Below, one piece after another: positions 10,401-16,641 of a stretch of 17,409 nucleotides of DNA. The notes below the pieces were generated by a model. It saw nothing but the letters and a program-made list of their open reading frames with translations, made no database searches and was not told the DNA's origin. Every line of letters starts with the position of its first letter. Positions within the stretch are counted from its first letter, which is position 1. The stretch lies in assembly GCA_963974475.1 (NCBI GenBank), contig CAXBCR010000041.1:1-17409 (forward strand), in the 5' to 3' direction. Position numbers and translations under genes: made by a program. The DNA is from CAJXZP01 sp963974475 (GTDB lineage: Bacteria > Bacteroidota > Bacteroidia > Flavobacteriales_G > Salibacteraceae).

Positions 10401-10847
10401 TCCGTCTTTTCGTTTCAAATTAGGTTGGCTCAATTGGATTAAACATTCTTCCAATAACCCAAAAACGGTTAAGAATTCGGAGAGAAACGTATCCGCTAAA
10501 ATTTCGTTTCGGCTAAAAACTAATACGATTCCCTTTGGGCTAATAAACCCATAATAAATAGCATTCTCAATTTCATACACGTGCCATGGTGCGGGAGTAG
10601 ATTCCAATCTTTTAACTAGGTCGTTCACCACACCCAAAGGCAAACCGTTTATGGCATCTTTTAGTTTTAACTTAGGAATGGGTAAATAGTCTTTCTTTCC
10701 TTTTTTTAATAATAAGAAATCTTGACATTTTAATTTATCGGCAAAAAATGGAGTGATTTTCCGAATTATTTCCGCTTCATTGGTAGGATAGGCGAGTTCA
10801 CCAATTAATATTGAAATTACATTTAGTATTGCCGAATTATGGACCAT
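7467..10847 (-). CDS. Soluble hybrid histidine kinase (GAF-PAS-HisKA-HATPase-REC-Hpt)
   Basis: This 1126-residue signalling protein should autophosphorylate on His and pass phosphate through an internal receiver and Hpt domain to a partner regulator. An unassigned N-terminal region covers 1-200, followed by a GAF domain (about 205-380), a weak PAS-like segment (about 385-480) and a clearer PAS domain (about 495-610). The HisKA H-box NMSHEIRTPLHG has its phospho-acceptor at His640. The ATPase boxes are NLAGNALKF (N757), DTGIGI (787-792) and GGTGLGL (816-822). The receiver has Asp927 in LMDIQMP and Lys978 in TKPF, and the Hpt domain has His1067 in AHKIKPS. No transmembrane segment or signal peptide is visible, so the sensor is probably cytoplasmic. 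It follows the response-regulator gene by 31 bp on the same strand, consistent with one operon. The signal sensed is unknown. Confidence 0.93.
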   Translation of the reverse strand: MVHNSAILNVISILIGELAYPTNEAEIIRKITPFFADKLKCQDFLLLKKGKKDYLPIPKLKLKDAINGLPLGVVNDLVKRLESTPAPWHVYEIENAIYYGFISPKGIVLVFSRNEILADTFLSEFLTVFGLLEECLIQLSQPNLKRKDGLASHYLKTVLGFNSSNLDTHTNENRGSLLATPTGKAGLVSPNSGGNGSELETPENQIRRKQKILLGIGLATEELLTNPNLDNGIDNCLSTLGSTVGVDRTFVYENSIFGHKETTCSIKYEWCSPKAIGLLPNKRYQNMPIKIYDTFLSKLWNKEPIVVEVSKLKADSEIRKWFISATAKSVLLIPVYKQEEIWGVIGFEDCTAARTWSDDELLLLKNFGNSLSSSLVISENRKALRSMALFTLDNPDPVVRIDRFGEVLIENKPAELLNKKLAQKTKNLYLLLSKNIDKENPTEKFEVTVEELFYRATARLSETEEYINIYFTDITMQREIEQDIIETNNKIKAQEEKYRNIISNMNLGLLEVDNHGDIQFCNQGFVNMSGFSLPELQGKPMMKQAFWNKSWGLTTKNEKATLHHKPYSIEVLTQDKLGESKWWLISTANNTNDKGESTGSIGIFLDITQQKLLETELEKALKSSTEASKAKELFLANMSHEIRTPLHGIIGVIRELKKSKLDATQKGYVLSATKASRHLLSVVNNIMDITKIETGELNLDAVHFSPVEILNDVHTILESQAKNKNVKFCVKLDKNVPQAFYSDEARIRQILINLAGNALKFTGEGEVKIHGFMNKKDKSILQFEITDTGIGIESKYIARVFEKFQQEDSSITRKFGGTGLGLFVTKNLINLLNGTITIESEKGKGTTVLVSLPLPLGDKNLLKSSLKNAEIVSFNNAKILLVEDNEMNRLVASFALNHLNVEVTEAENGVKAIEFLKKFSYDIILMDIQMPELNGMEATKIIRNELKLTTPIVALSANAFKTEIDKCLEIGMNDYVTKPFEENELIRVIAKYCEHQKMGEIPVKKKAVLKSDAPLYDLTKLRDMSRGNESFVIKMLGLFIAKFPTYLKDFEEYKKTDNIAAIKQLAHKIKPSLNDMGVLSIKQDVLDLEHFEQSESSTKTLHQLLDRVITTVATVVKDINEKHLSK

Positions 10848-10878
10848 GAATCGAATTACTTTACTGATTTTTAGAAAT

Positions 10879-12237
10879 CTATTTCAATTTTGGTATATCA
10901 CCCGACTTGATTAAATTATAAATAGTTGACTTTCCAATGTCCAATTTTTTGGCTACTTCAACCACATTATTGTTGTACTTCTTTAGAAAAAAAGTAACAA
11001 TGTCGATTGTATATTCTTTTAATGTTTTTTCCATCGATGAAAAGCTATCTTCATCAATAATTTGGGTATGAAAATTTAGATTGGTATCAGATATTTCACC
11101 GTTTGGGCACATCACACAAGCCAATTCAATAATAGACCTCAACTCACGTACATTTCCAGGAAAATTGTATTTCATCAATTTTTCTTTGGCTTTCACATCC
11201 AAAACCGGGGCTTTCATTCCATTTTCCTTACAAAAATCTTTGATAAAATAATTGGCTAAAATAATAACATCGTTTCCCCTTTCGCGCAATGGAGGTAACT
11301 CAATTGGCAGACCTATTAAACGATAATATAAATCCTTTCTAAAGGTGCCTTTTTTCACTTCTTCGGCCAAGTTTTTATTGGTAGCCGAAACCAAGTGCGC
11401 ATTGAATTTAATGCTTTTGTTTCCACCGATACGTACTACCTCGCGCTCTTGCAAAACCCGAAGCATTTTTACCTGCATATTCAAATCCAATTCGGCTATT
11501 TCATCCAAAAATATGGTTCCTCCGTCAGCCTCTTCAAATTTGCCAATTTTTCGAGATATTGCACCGGTAAATGAACCCTTTTCATGGCCAAACAATTCAC
11601 TCTCCACCAGTTCTTTAGGAATGGCAGCCATATTCAATGCAATAAAGGGTTTCTTTTTTCGAGAACTGCTATAATGAATGGCTTTTGCTACCAACTCTTT
11701 ACCTGTACCCGTTTCTCCGGTTACCGATACATTAATATTGGTTTTGGCAGCTGTTTCAATCAACGCAAACGATTCTTTAATCTTTTTGCTCTGCCCTATT
11801 ATTGTTTTTTGAAAATCGTATTTTGTTCCTAACGATTGCTTTAATGTTTCTACTTCCTTTTTAAGATTGGACGTTTCACGTAGATTTTTCAGGCTATTGC
11901 GAAGTAAATCTTTGGTATGATCATCTTTAATAATGTAATCATATACCCCTTTTTTAAGCAACCCTAAAACAATGCTAATATCATCCTGTCCGCTTATGAT
12001 AATGACCGGAATATTAGCGTTTCGAGCCTTAATTTGTTCGTATAACTCTCCTCCGTTATTATCGGCCAAATAATAGTCCAAACAAATCACATCGGGCATT
12101 AAATACAAATTACTCAAACACGCCTTCGCATTCTCAAATACTTCTACTTGGTAATCGGGGTTAAGGGTTAAATGGTATTTTAACATCTCTCCATACCATG
12201 GATCATCCTCTACCACAAAAATTTTAAATTCACTCAT
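10879..12237 (-). CDS. Sigma-54-dependent response regulator, NtrC family
   Basis: The 452-residue protein should activate RNA polymerase carrying sigma-54 once phosphorylated. The receiver domain (about 4-118) has the acidic pair at 11-12, phospho-acceptor Asp54 in CLDYYL, and Lys in IIKDD, where the usual Pro after Lys is replaced. The AAA+ domain (about 146-380) has Walker A GETGTGKE (174-181), the sigma-54 contact loop GSFTGA (221-226), Walker B TIFLDE (241-246), and later arginine-bearing motifs including FRKDLYYRL. A Fis-type helix-turn-helix covers about 425-448 (VAKKLDIGKSTIYNLI). It is the first gene of a probable operon with the hybrid kinase 31 bp downstream, its likely phosphate donor. 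Targets are unknown; the surface-protein gene further downstream on the same strand is a candidate, by proximity only. Confidence 0.95.
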   Translation of the reverse strand: MSEFKIFVVEDDPWYGEMLKYHLTLNPDYQVEVFENAKACLSNLYLMPDVICLDYYLADNNGGELYEQIKARNANIPVIIISGQDDISIVLGLLKKGVYDYIIKDDHTKDLLRNSLKNLRETSNLKKEVETLKQSLGTKYDFQKTIIGQSKKIKESFALIETAAKTNINVSVTGETGTGKELVAKAIHYSSSRKKKPFIALNMAAIPKELVESELFGHEKGSFTGAISRKIGKFEEADGGTIFLDEIAELDLNMQVKMLRVLQEREVVRIGGNKSIKFNAHLVSATNKNLAEEVKKGTFRKDLYYRLIGLPIELPPLRERGNDVIILANYFIKDFCKENGMKAPVLDVKAKEKLMKYNFPGNVRELRSIIELACVMCPNGEISDTNLNFHTQIIDEDSFSSMEKTLKEYTIDIVTFFLKKYNNNVVEVAKKLDIGKSTIYNLIKSGDIPKLK

Positions 12238-12592
12238 ATAATAGCCAAAAACACAGGACTAAATGTATCCCAATTTCAATCTAAAGTACAACAAAAACCG
12301 CTTCCATTTTCAACAAAATTTTAATTTTTCAATGAAATTGTATAAAGAATATACTATCCGGAACTTATGGGCTTCATTCATCGCAATTTCTTCCTCAAGG
12401 TATAGGCAAACGAATTCTTTTCAGGCTAATTATTCTTCGATATGATATACCTCAAAATACAAAACACCGATTCTTTTCATCCCTATCATTTTTAACCCAA
12501 AGAAGTATAACTGATGGTAATCCTTGGTCAACCGATACCTAACACTCCTCCTTCAAAAAACTAGCTACACTAGATGGTAAAGCAGGAAGAAA
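12238..12592. other. 355-bp intergenic region
   Basis: It holds the candidate promoter of the regulator-kinase operon at its left end. The rest is AT-rich and contains only ORFs of about 19-23 codons on the minus strand and a 60-codon plus-strand frame without any recognisable protein character. No gene is supported here. Confidence 0.5.
12260..12291 (-). promoter_or_regulatory. Candidate primary promoter of the regulator-kinase operon
   Basis: On the minus strand TTG at 12291-12289 is followed after 21 bp by TACATTTA at 12267-12260. This is one mismatch from the Bacteroidota -7 consensus TAnnTTTG. The element ends 22 bp before the regulator start codon. The same TTG-N21 spacing occurs before the higB gene in this window. 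Confidence 0.45.
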
Positions 12593-12607
12593 CTAACGTC
12601 TTCTTCC
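12585..12607 (-). other. Inverted repeat spanning a stop codon
   Basis: On the minus strand GGAAGAA and TTCTTCC form a 7-bp stem around a loop that contains the TAG stop codon of the 374-residue protein gene (12593-12595). No T-run follows directly, so a role as an intrinsic terminator is uncertain. The symmetry may be by chance, because the gene end encodes Arg-rich sequence. Confidence 0.3.
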
Positions 12608-13717
12608 ATTTGGTCTTCCTGCTGGACGACCCGCTGGCTTAGACGAAGGTTTAGGACTTGGACGAGTAGAAGTTCCTTTAGATGGAGCGGCTTTATTTGT
12701 TTTATGGGTTTTATTCGTTTTATTAACGCCACTTTTTTGACCGTTCGTATTTTGTCTCGTCTTATTTGTTTGATTGGTTTTATAGGTATTATTCGTTTTG
12801 TTCGTTTTATCTGTAGCAGGTCGTGTCTTGTTGGTTTGATTCCCTCTGTTTTTACTACCAGCGCCATTACTTGGGGTCTTTCCCGAAACATTGGAAGCAT
12901 TTTTACTTTTATAATTTCCTTGAGTTGTATTCCGATTAACGGTATTGGAAGTATTTCGTGTTTTGTTGTAATTGTTGTACGTGTGATTGTTATTAATAAC
13001 CACCGTATTTCCACCTCCATAATGCCCACCATGGTAATGATTATGATAATGATAATGGTTGCGACTATAAATATGAATGGAAACCACAGGATACGGATGG
13101 TAATAAGGAGGGTAATAACCGTAATAATAAGGCGGATAATACGGATTGTACATAGGCGAATACACATAATGCACTATAGGAGCCGACTCCACCACCACTA
13201 CGGTAGACGTTTGATTAACAATCACGGTAGTATCTGGTCCGGTATAGGCTGGATTTGCCGTTACCGAAGGAGTAACCGCTTTGGGTTCAATTACATAGTC
13301 CTTGCCATACAAACTTTCATCACCAACCATTTGAAGCGTAACCTTTTCCTTTTCATCTTTGGTCACCATAATTACACCCACATCTTGGGTTTCTTCTTTG
13401 GCTATATCTACTTGTAGTACAAAAACAAAATCATTTTTTTCCTGTTTGGTGATTACCTTGATAAAATCTACCTCATCATCTAGGTTTAAATCTAAGTTGT
13501 TTATTCCTGTAGCTTCATCATTCAAACTTTTTTCAAATTCTTCAATGGTTTTAGATTTTTGAAAAAGGTCTAAAACGGCATACAAGTCCAAGTTATCTCC
13601 TGGTAAATTTAATAAATCGGTTTCCGTAGACTCTTGACTTGTAGCCTCCTCTTGAGCGCTTGTTTGAAAGGCGATACCGAATATTATCAGAAATCCTAAT
13701 GCTATTTTCAACTTCAT
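12593..13717 (-). CDS. Exported protein with His/Tyr-rich and Asn/Thr/Lys-rich tail
   Basis: The 374-residue product has a signal peptide (residues 1-21, cleavage near TSA-QEE). A compact acidic domain follows (about 36-146), with DLYAVLDLFQKS at its start and an FIKV...FVFVLQVD...ETQDVGVIMV stretch. This type of domain recurs in unnamed secreted Bacteroidota proteins, as I recall, but I know of no function. After a Thr/Val linker comes a Tyr/Pro-rich stretch (about 183-212), then a His/Tyr/Gly run (about 215-236) that could bind metal. A long Asn/Thr/Lys/Arg-rich tail (240-374) ends in Pro-Lys-Arg and Arg-Arg-Arg. The tail is probably disordered and strongly basic. Frames in other phases stay open across the tail because of its skewed codon composition; this frame is chosen because it has the signal peptide and the globular domain. 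No T9SS signal is seen. Confidence 0.85.
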   Translation of the reverse strand: MKLKIALGFLIIFGIAFQTSAQEEATSQESTETDLLNLPGDNLDLYAVLDLFQKSKTIEEFEKSLNDEATGINNLDLNLDDEVDFIKVITKQEKNDFVFVLQVDIAKEETQDVGVIMVTKDEKEKVTLQMVGDESLYGKDYVIEPKAVTPSVTANPAYTGPDTTVIVNQTSTVVVVESAPIVHYVYSPMYNPYYPPYYYGYYPPYYHPYPVVSIHIYSRNHYHYHNHYHGGHYGGGNTVVINNNHTYNNYNKTRNTSNTVNRNTTQGNYKSKNASNVSGKTPSNGAGSKNRGNQTNKTRPATDKTNKTNNTYKTNQTNKTRQNTNGQKSGVNKTNKTHKTNKAAPSKGTSTRPSPKPSSKPAGRPAGRPNGRRR

Positions 13718-13752
13718 TTTAATGTCTTTTGGGGTGATTATTTAATGAGGGG

Positions 13753-13760
13753 TAAATGTA
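13753..13760 (-). promoter_or_regulatory. Candidate -7 element before the 374-residue secreted protein gene
   Basis: TACATTTA on the minus strand, 35 bp before the start codon, is one base from TAnnTTTG and identical to the element before the response-regulator gene. No clear TTG -33 element lies 19-23 bp upstream, so support is weak. Confidence 0.3.
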
Positions 13761-13879
13761 CGCTAAAAACTTAATATTCGCAGTAATTCAGGAATCTAAC
13801 GTCCCTGTTTCCTTCCTGTTAAACTAATTCCAACAAGGTTTTTAATCGTCTCAAATCGCTAGCAGGAACCGAATACCGA

Positions 13880-13962
13880 TAGTAATTGGCGCACTATTTC
13901 ATACCGTTTTGGCGGGCCAGAATCGGACCGTATTTGGGGCAAACTGGATGCTTGGTTAGTAG
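13880..13962. repeat. Structured repeat, copy 1, after the CoiA/DUF6035-like gene
   Basis: This is 83 bp that match 16249-16332. Two blocks are identical: CATACCGTTTTGGCG, and 18 bp starting GGGGCAAACTGG and ending GATGCTT. TAGTAAT at the left end and GTTA.TAG at the right end also match. The middle differs, but the CCAG...CTGG inverted pair is kept. It ends 10 bp from the stop codon of the minus-strand nuclease-like gene. Confidence 0.85.
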
Positions 13963-13972
13963 CGACAGTTTT

Positions 13973-15634
13973 TTAATTTTCAATCTCTGGATATAAAAAG
14001 TGAATAAGCCATTCACAGTCATGATTTTGCTTTTGATTCATTGAGTAGAAATCATTGATTTTCCTTTGAAATGTACCCCTTTTATCCTTTGCAATTATTA
14101 AATCCCATATTTGATAATGTTTAAAGGCAAGCTCAATCTGGTACCAATACTCACCGTAAGAGTGAATAGCATTATTTGCAAAAGCAACCCATTGATTTGG
14201 TTTATATCGAAAACCAACAATTTCTTTTCGTTTAGCACTTTCTATTGTAAATATTAAACTTTGATGTTTAAACAATTGTATGGTCAAATACCCACGATTT
14301 AATTGATTGGATAAATAGCAGAGAATTATAAACCATTCAGAATCTAATTCAGAGTAGCCAAAACTTTGAATATGAATTTCATCTTCCTTTTTAAATTGAT
14401 AACCTTGGCTTAAGATTAGTTTAAAAAGCTCATACTTTTTATCAATACTTTTATTCTCAAATAAGGTTTGTAATAAGCTTTTATTATCTGATGATTTTTG
14501 GTTTACATCCTTTTCAAGGAAATGGGATTCTAAAATAAATTCTAAATATCGGAAATGATTGCTTTTTTCACTTTTAAACCATCTATGTAATTGAGGTTGT
14601 CCATCAATTTCTTGGAAAGGTTGTGACCCATTTAAGTAATTCAATTCAAACTCACTTAAATCCTTTAATTTTTCTGTTATTGTTTTAGTTTCGGATAATT
14701 TGTTTTTCCATAGTTGAATTAGTAATTCAATTATTTCTTCTGACTTTATTTTTGCAATTCTAATTTTTTTCTGTTCTTCCTTCTCTATTAGCTCCTTCGC
14801 TTTTTTTTGTTCGATTTTTATTCTTTGAACTTCCTTTTCTTTGAATTTATTTTCAAAATCAAAATAATACATTTGAAATGTACTTTCGGAAAATTTCAAT
14901 TGTTCTAAAGCTACAGATTTCTCTAGCCACTTAGTTTTTAATACGTTTGATTCGGATAAGAATGGGTATTTATATTTACAGAGTAATTTGAAAGAGTTTG
15001 AGCTCTCGTCAAATTTGAAAAAATTTTGATATTCGTTTAAATATTTAATATCTCTTTCAGTTTGATTCTGTCCGTGAATATCAAAATCATCCAAAATCCA
15101 AATCAAGTACATATTGTTTCTTAAATAAAAATCAAAACGACTAAGAATATATCGTAATGATAATTTAGAAAGCTGTATCTCAAAGACTAATGTCTTATCA
15201 AAATAATTACATAAAACATCTGGCTTTCTTCTTTCATTTGGGTTGATGACAAATTTATTATCAATGAAAACTTCATTTACTCCTTTTATCTTGGAAATTT
15301 TTTCTGCAATACTGTTTTTTAAGTACTTATGCCTATCACTTTCTTTTGATTTAAAGTAGTTTGAAATTTGTTCAGATTCCATTGGCGTAAATTTAGAATC
15401 CTTCAAAATACATGGAGCTGCTTTTGGTTTATGCTTAAAATGTAATCTATCGTATTTACTCGTTGAAACACTTAATTGTTGTTGACATTCACAGCAAAAC
15501 AATTGAATTTCATTGTTGTGGTATTTCTTTCTAATAATGAATCCATCTTTGACTTTTTCAAATATTTCATCTGCCTCCAGAACTTTTCCTGAAAGCTTTT
15601 CAAATGCAACTTTTATGGACCTGTCTAAAGACAT
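13973..15634 (-). CDS. CoiA/DUF6035-like protein with zinc-finger and PD-(D/E)XK-like nuclease motifs
   Basis: The 553-residue protein is probably a nuclease-fold protein of the CoiA/DUF6035 group; the assignment is by motif only. Near the N-terminus, Cys47, Cys48 and Cys50 with His65, His68 and Cys75 form a likely zinc-binding module like the CoiA N-terminal finger. A PD-(D/E)XK-like core follows: HKYLKNSIAEKI helix (about 102-113), Asp139 in RRKPDV and E152-x-Q154 in VFEIQLSKL, where Gln takes the usual Lys place as in other CoiA-like proteins. A charged coiled-coil segment spans about 262-305. The C-terminal 200 residues are unrecognised. CoiA is linked to DNA uptake in Firmicutes, but no competence genes are near. 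A role in defence or mobile DNA processing is possible given its place beside a toxin-antitoxin pair and repeats. It is transcribed alone; no clear promoter was found. Confidence 0.72.
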   Translation of the reverse strand: MSLDRSIKVAFEKLSGKVLEADEIFEKVKDGFIIRKKYHNNEIQLFCCECQQQLSVSTSKYDRLHFKHKPKAAPCILKDSKFTPMESEQISNYFKSKESDRHKYLKNSIAEKISKIKGVNEVFIDNKFVINPNERRKPDVLCNYFDKTLVFEIQLSKLSLRYILSRFDFYLRNNMYLIWILDDFDIHGQNQTERDIKYLNEYQNFFKFDESSNSFKLLCKYKYPFLSESNVLKTKWLEKSVALEQLKFSESTFQMYYFDFENKFKEKEVQRIKIEQKKAKELIEKEEQKKIRIAKIKSEEIIELLIQLWKNKLSETKTITEKLKDLSEFELNYLNGSQPFQEIDGQPQLHRWFKSEKSNHFRYLEFILESHFLEKDVNQKSSDNKSLLQTLFENKSIDKKYELFKLILSQGYQFKKEDEIHIQSFGYSELDSEWFIILCYLSNQLNRGYLTIQLFKHQSLIFTIESAKRKEIVGFRYKPNQWVAFANNAIHSYGEYWYQIELAFKHYQIWDLIIAKDKRGTFQRKINDFYSMNQKQNHDCEWLIHFLYPEIEN

Positions 15635-15733
15635 TAATGTTTCGGTTTTGAAATTGTGGGTGACATTGTAATATAAGTTTTGTTACAGGTTTTAATCCGT
15701 GAATTAACTAAATAAAACACAAGTCAAGAAAAA

Positions 15734-15799
15734 ACGTGAGGGCTTTCGTAAGTAAATATAAAGCTAGAAAAAAAAAGTTTTTACGGTGTAACCTCACGT
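15734..15799 (-). terminator. Long-loop hairpin downstream of the 50-codon gene
   Basis: Perfect 8-bp arms ACGTGAGG (15734-15741) and CCTCACGT (15792-15799) enclose a weaker inner pair, CGTAA and TTACG. Read on the minus strand, the structure starts directly after the stop codon of the small gene and is followed by TTTTTTC, as in an intrinsic terminator. The loop is unusually long (about 50 nt) and A-rich on the plus strand. Confidence 0.5.
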
Positions 15800-15801
15800 A
15801 A

Positions 15802-15954
15802 TTAATCAACCGTTTCTTTAAGTTTATTCAAGAATTTTTCATTCTTTTCTTTACTCTTTTTTATGAAACTCTTAATTCTTTCTTCAATTTCAGAAGTTAG
15901 ATTTTGTTTTTCTACTAAAAGTGTAATTCCATTTGGTTCTTTTATGTGTCCCAT
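15802..15954 (-). CDS. Small conserved-looking protein, 50 residues
   Basis: The frame starts with MGHIKEPNGI and ends LKETVD; it is charged, Lys/Glu-rich and probably helical from about residue 20. The MGHIKEP start with a following short beta-like segment resembles tiny unnamed Bacteroidota proteins that I recall, so it is likely real, but its function is unknown. It has no signal peptide or membrane segment. It follows a 20-codon ORF by 4 bp, and both lie downstream of an exact TAnnTTTG element. A hairpin with a T-run follows its stop codon. It has its own promoter-to-terminator layout between the nuclease-like gene and the toxin-antitoxin pair, so it looks like a self-contained cassette. 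Confidence 0.6.
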   Translation of the reverse strand: MGHIKEPNGITLLVEKQNLTSEIEERIKSFIKKSKEKNEKFLNKLKETVD

Positions 15955-15958
15955 AATT

Positions 15959-16021
15959 TTAAACTTTATAATATTGTCTAATTAACTTTAATGCCTCTTT
16001 AGGTTCAATGTGTGGCAACAT
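15959..16021 (-). CDS. Possible 20-residue upstream ORF or gene remnant
   Basis: The frame reads MLPHIEPKEALKLIRQYYKV and stops 4 bp before the start codon of the 50-residue gene, a spacing that would allow translational coupling. An in-frame stop lies four codons upstream, so it does not extend. It could be a real leader peptide or the 3' remnant of a lost gene whose start has decayed. The composition looks protein-like, but the length is too short to be sure. Confidence 0.3.
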   Translation of the reverse strand: MLPHIEPKEALKLIRQYYKV

Positions 16022-16066
16022 ATGACTATATCACACGTGCAATATCCTCACGCTATAAATTCCCTT

Positions 16067-16074
16067 CAAATGTA
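16067..16074 (-). promoter_or_regulatory. Candidate -7 element for the small-ORF unit
   Basis: TACATTTG on the minus strand matches TAnnTTTG exactly. It lies 45 bp before the 20-codon ORF and 112 bp before the 50-codon gene. No TTG element was found at the expected upstream distance. Confidence 0.4.
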
Positions 16075-16144
16075 ACGATTCAAAATCATTTTAATTACCG
16101 TACCAAAATAAATTCACCTTAGTCATTTAGCTATTTATTGCTTC

Positions 16145-16232
16145 CCCAAGATGCAAGTGAACATCTATCGTTTTTCTTTCGGCTAAGCTGAAATAGAAAA
16201 ATTAAATGGCAACTGGATTATCGAAGCACAAA
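16145..16232. repeat. 88-bp dispersed repeat, copy 1
   Basis: It matches 17257-17345 with eight substitutions and a one-base gap. It begins CCCAAGATGCAAGTG and ends GAAGCACAAA, after which both copies diverge abruptly. It contains an imperfect inverted repeat around TTTCGGCTAAGCTGAAA (TTTC.GCT.AGC.GAAA). Confidence 0.85.
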
Positions 16233-16248
16233 CTGACAATGAAAGAAT

Positions 16249-16332
16249 TAGTAATCGGCACAACATAGCATACCGTTTTGGCGCACCAGCCCCGATCACT
16301 ATCGCGGGGCAAACTGGATGCTTAGTTATTAG
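16249..16332. repeat. Structured repeat, copy 2, at the higA stop codon
   Basis: It matches 13880-13962. It can fold as a bulged hairpin: GCAT (16268-16271) with ATGC (16318-16321), CCAG (16286-16289) with CTGG (16314-16317), CCCC (16290-16293) with GGGG (16306-16309), and GAT with ATC at the tip. Its right end overlaps the higA stop codon (16329-16331). The bulged hairpin directly after a stop codon resembles attC geometry, but the GTTRRRY core is not met. Confidence 0.85.
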
Positions 16333-16631
16333 GCTACGTTTTTATTTACGAATCTTTCAATTGTATTTAACTCTGTTTTTTTCGCGATTTCACCTTCCTC
16401 AATATCAAAATCATCTTGAAGTCCTAACCAAAATTTCGCTGAGTTTCCAAAATATTTACTTAAACGCAATGCTGTATCCGCTGTAATTCTACGGTTTCCT
16501 TTTATTATTTCAGAAATTCTAGTTTGAGGAATAAGCAAATCCTTCGAAAGTCGATACGCTGTGATTTCTAAAGGTTCCAAAAATTCGTGAAGTAGAATTT
16601 CGCCCGGATGTATATTAGATAAATTTTCCAT
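16329..16631 (-). CDS. higA: HigA-like antitoxin, XRE-type DNA-binding protein
   Basis: The 100-residue antitoxin should neutralise the HigB toxin encoded just upstream and repress their shared promoter. The frame is open from 16682, but MENLSNIHPGEIL at 16631 is chosen as start. The HPGEIL...EFLEPLEIT opening is typical of HigA/VapI-type proteins, and the upstream extension overlaps the toxin gene and is not family-like. The helix-turn-helix lies at about 24-60, with AYRLSKDLLIPQTRISEIIKG as its core, followed by RRITADTALRLSKYFGNSAKFWLGLQ, a hallmark of the family. It begins 10 bp after the toxin stop codon. The order toxin then antitoxin is the usual one for higBA. The stop codon lies inside the 84-bp structured repeat. 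Confidence 0.93.
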   Translation of the reverse strand: MENLSNIHPGEILLHEFLEPLEITAYRLSKDLLIPQTRISEIIKGNRRITADTALRLSKYFGNSAKFWLGLQDDFDIEEGEIAKKTELNTIERFVNKNVA

Positions 16632-16641
16632 ATTAATAATT

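Larger units (their letters stand above)
16022..16328. other. 307-bp intergenic region with promoter candidate and two repeat copies
   Basis: From left to right it holds the promoter candidate of the small-ORF unit, the 88-bp repeat copy shared with 17257-17345, and most of the structured repeat shared with 13880-13962. A plus-strand frame stays open through the last two and into the antisense of higA, but it has no recognisable product. Confidence 0.55.

Noticed and set aside
12565..13167. 200-codon minus-strand frame inside the same gene
   Set aside because: It is an out-of-phase reading of the Asn/Thr/Lys-rich tail. The frame with signal peptide and globular domain is preferred.
12704..13417. 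237-codon plus-strand frame opposite the 374-residue secreted protein gene
   Set aside because: Its product is an Ile/Arg-rich low-complexity string caused by the biased composition of the real gene on the other strand. It has no domain and no upstream signals.
13880..16332. Canonical integron attC sites
   Set aside because: The right ends read GTTAGTA and GTTATTA and do not fit GTTRRRY. No integrase gene is in the window. Only the looser cassette-like description is kept.
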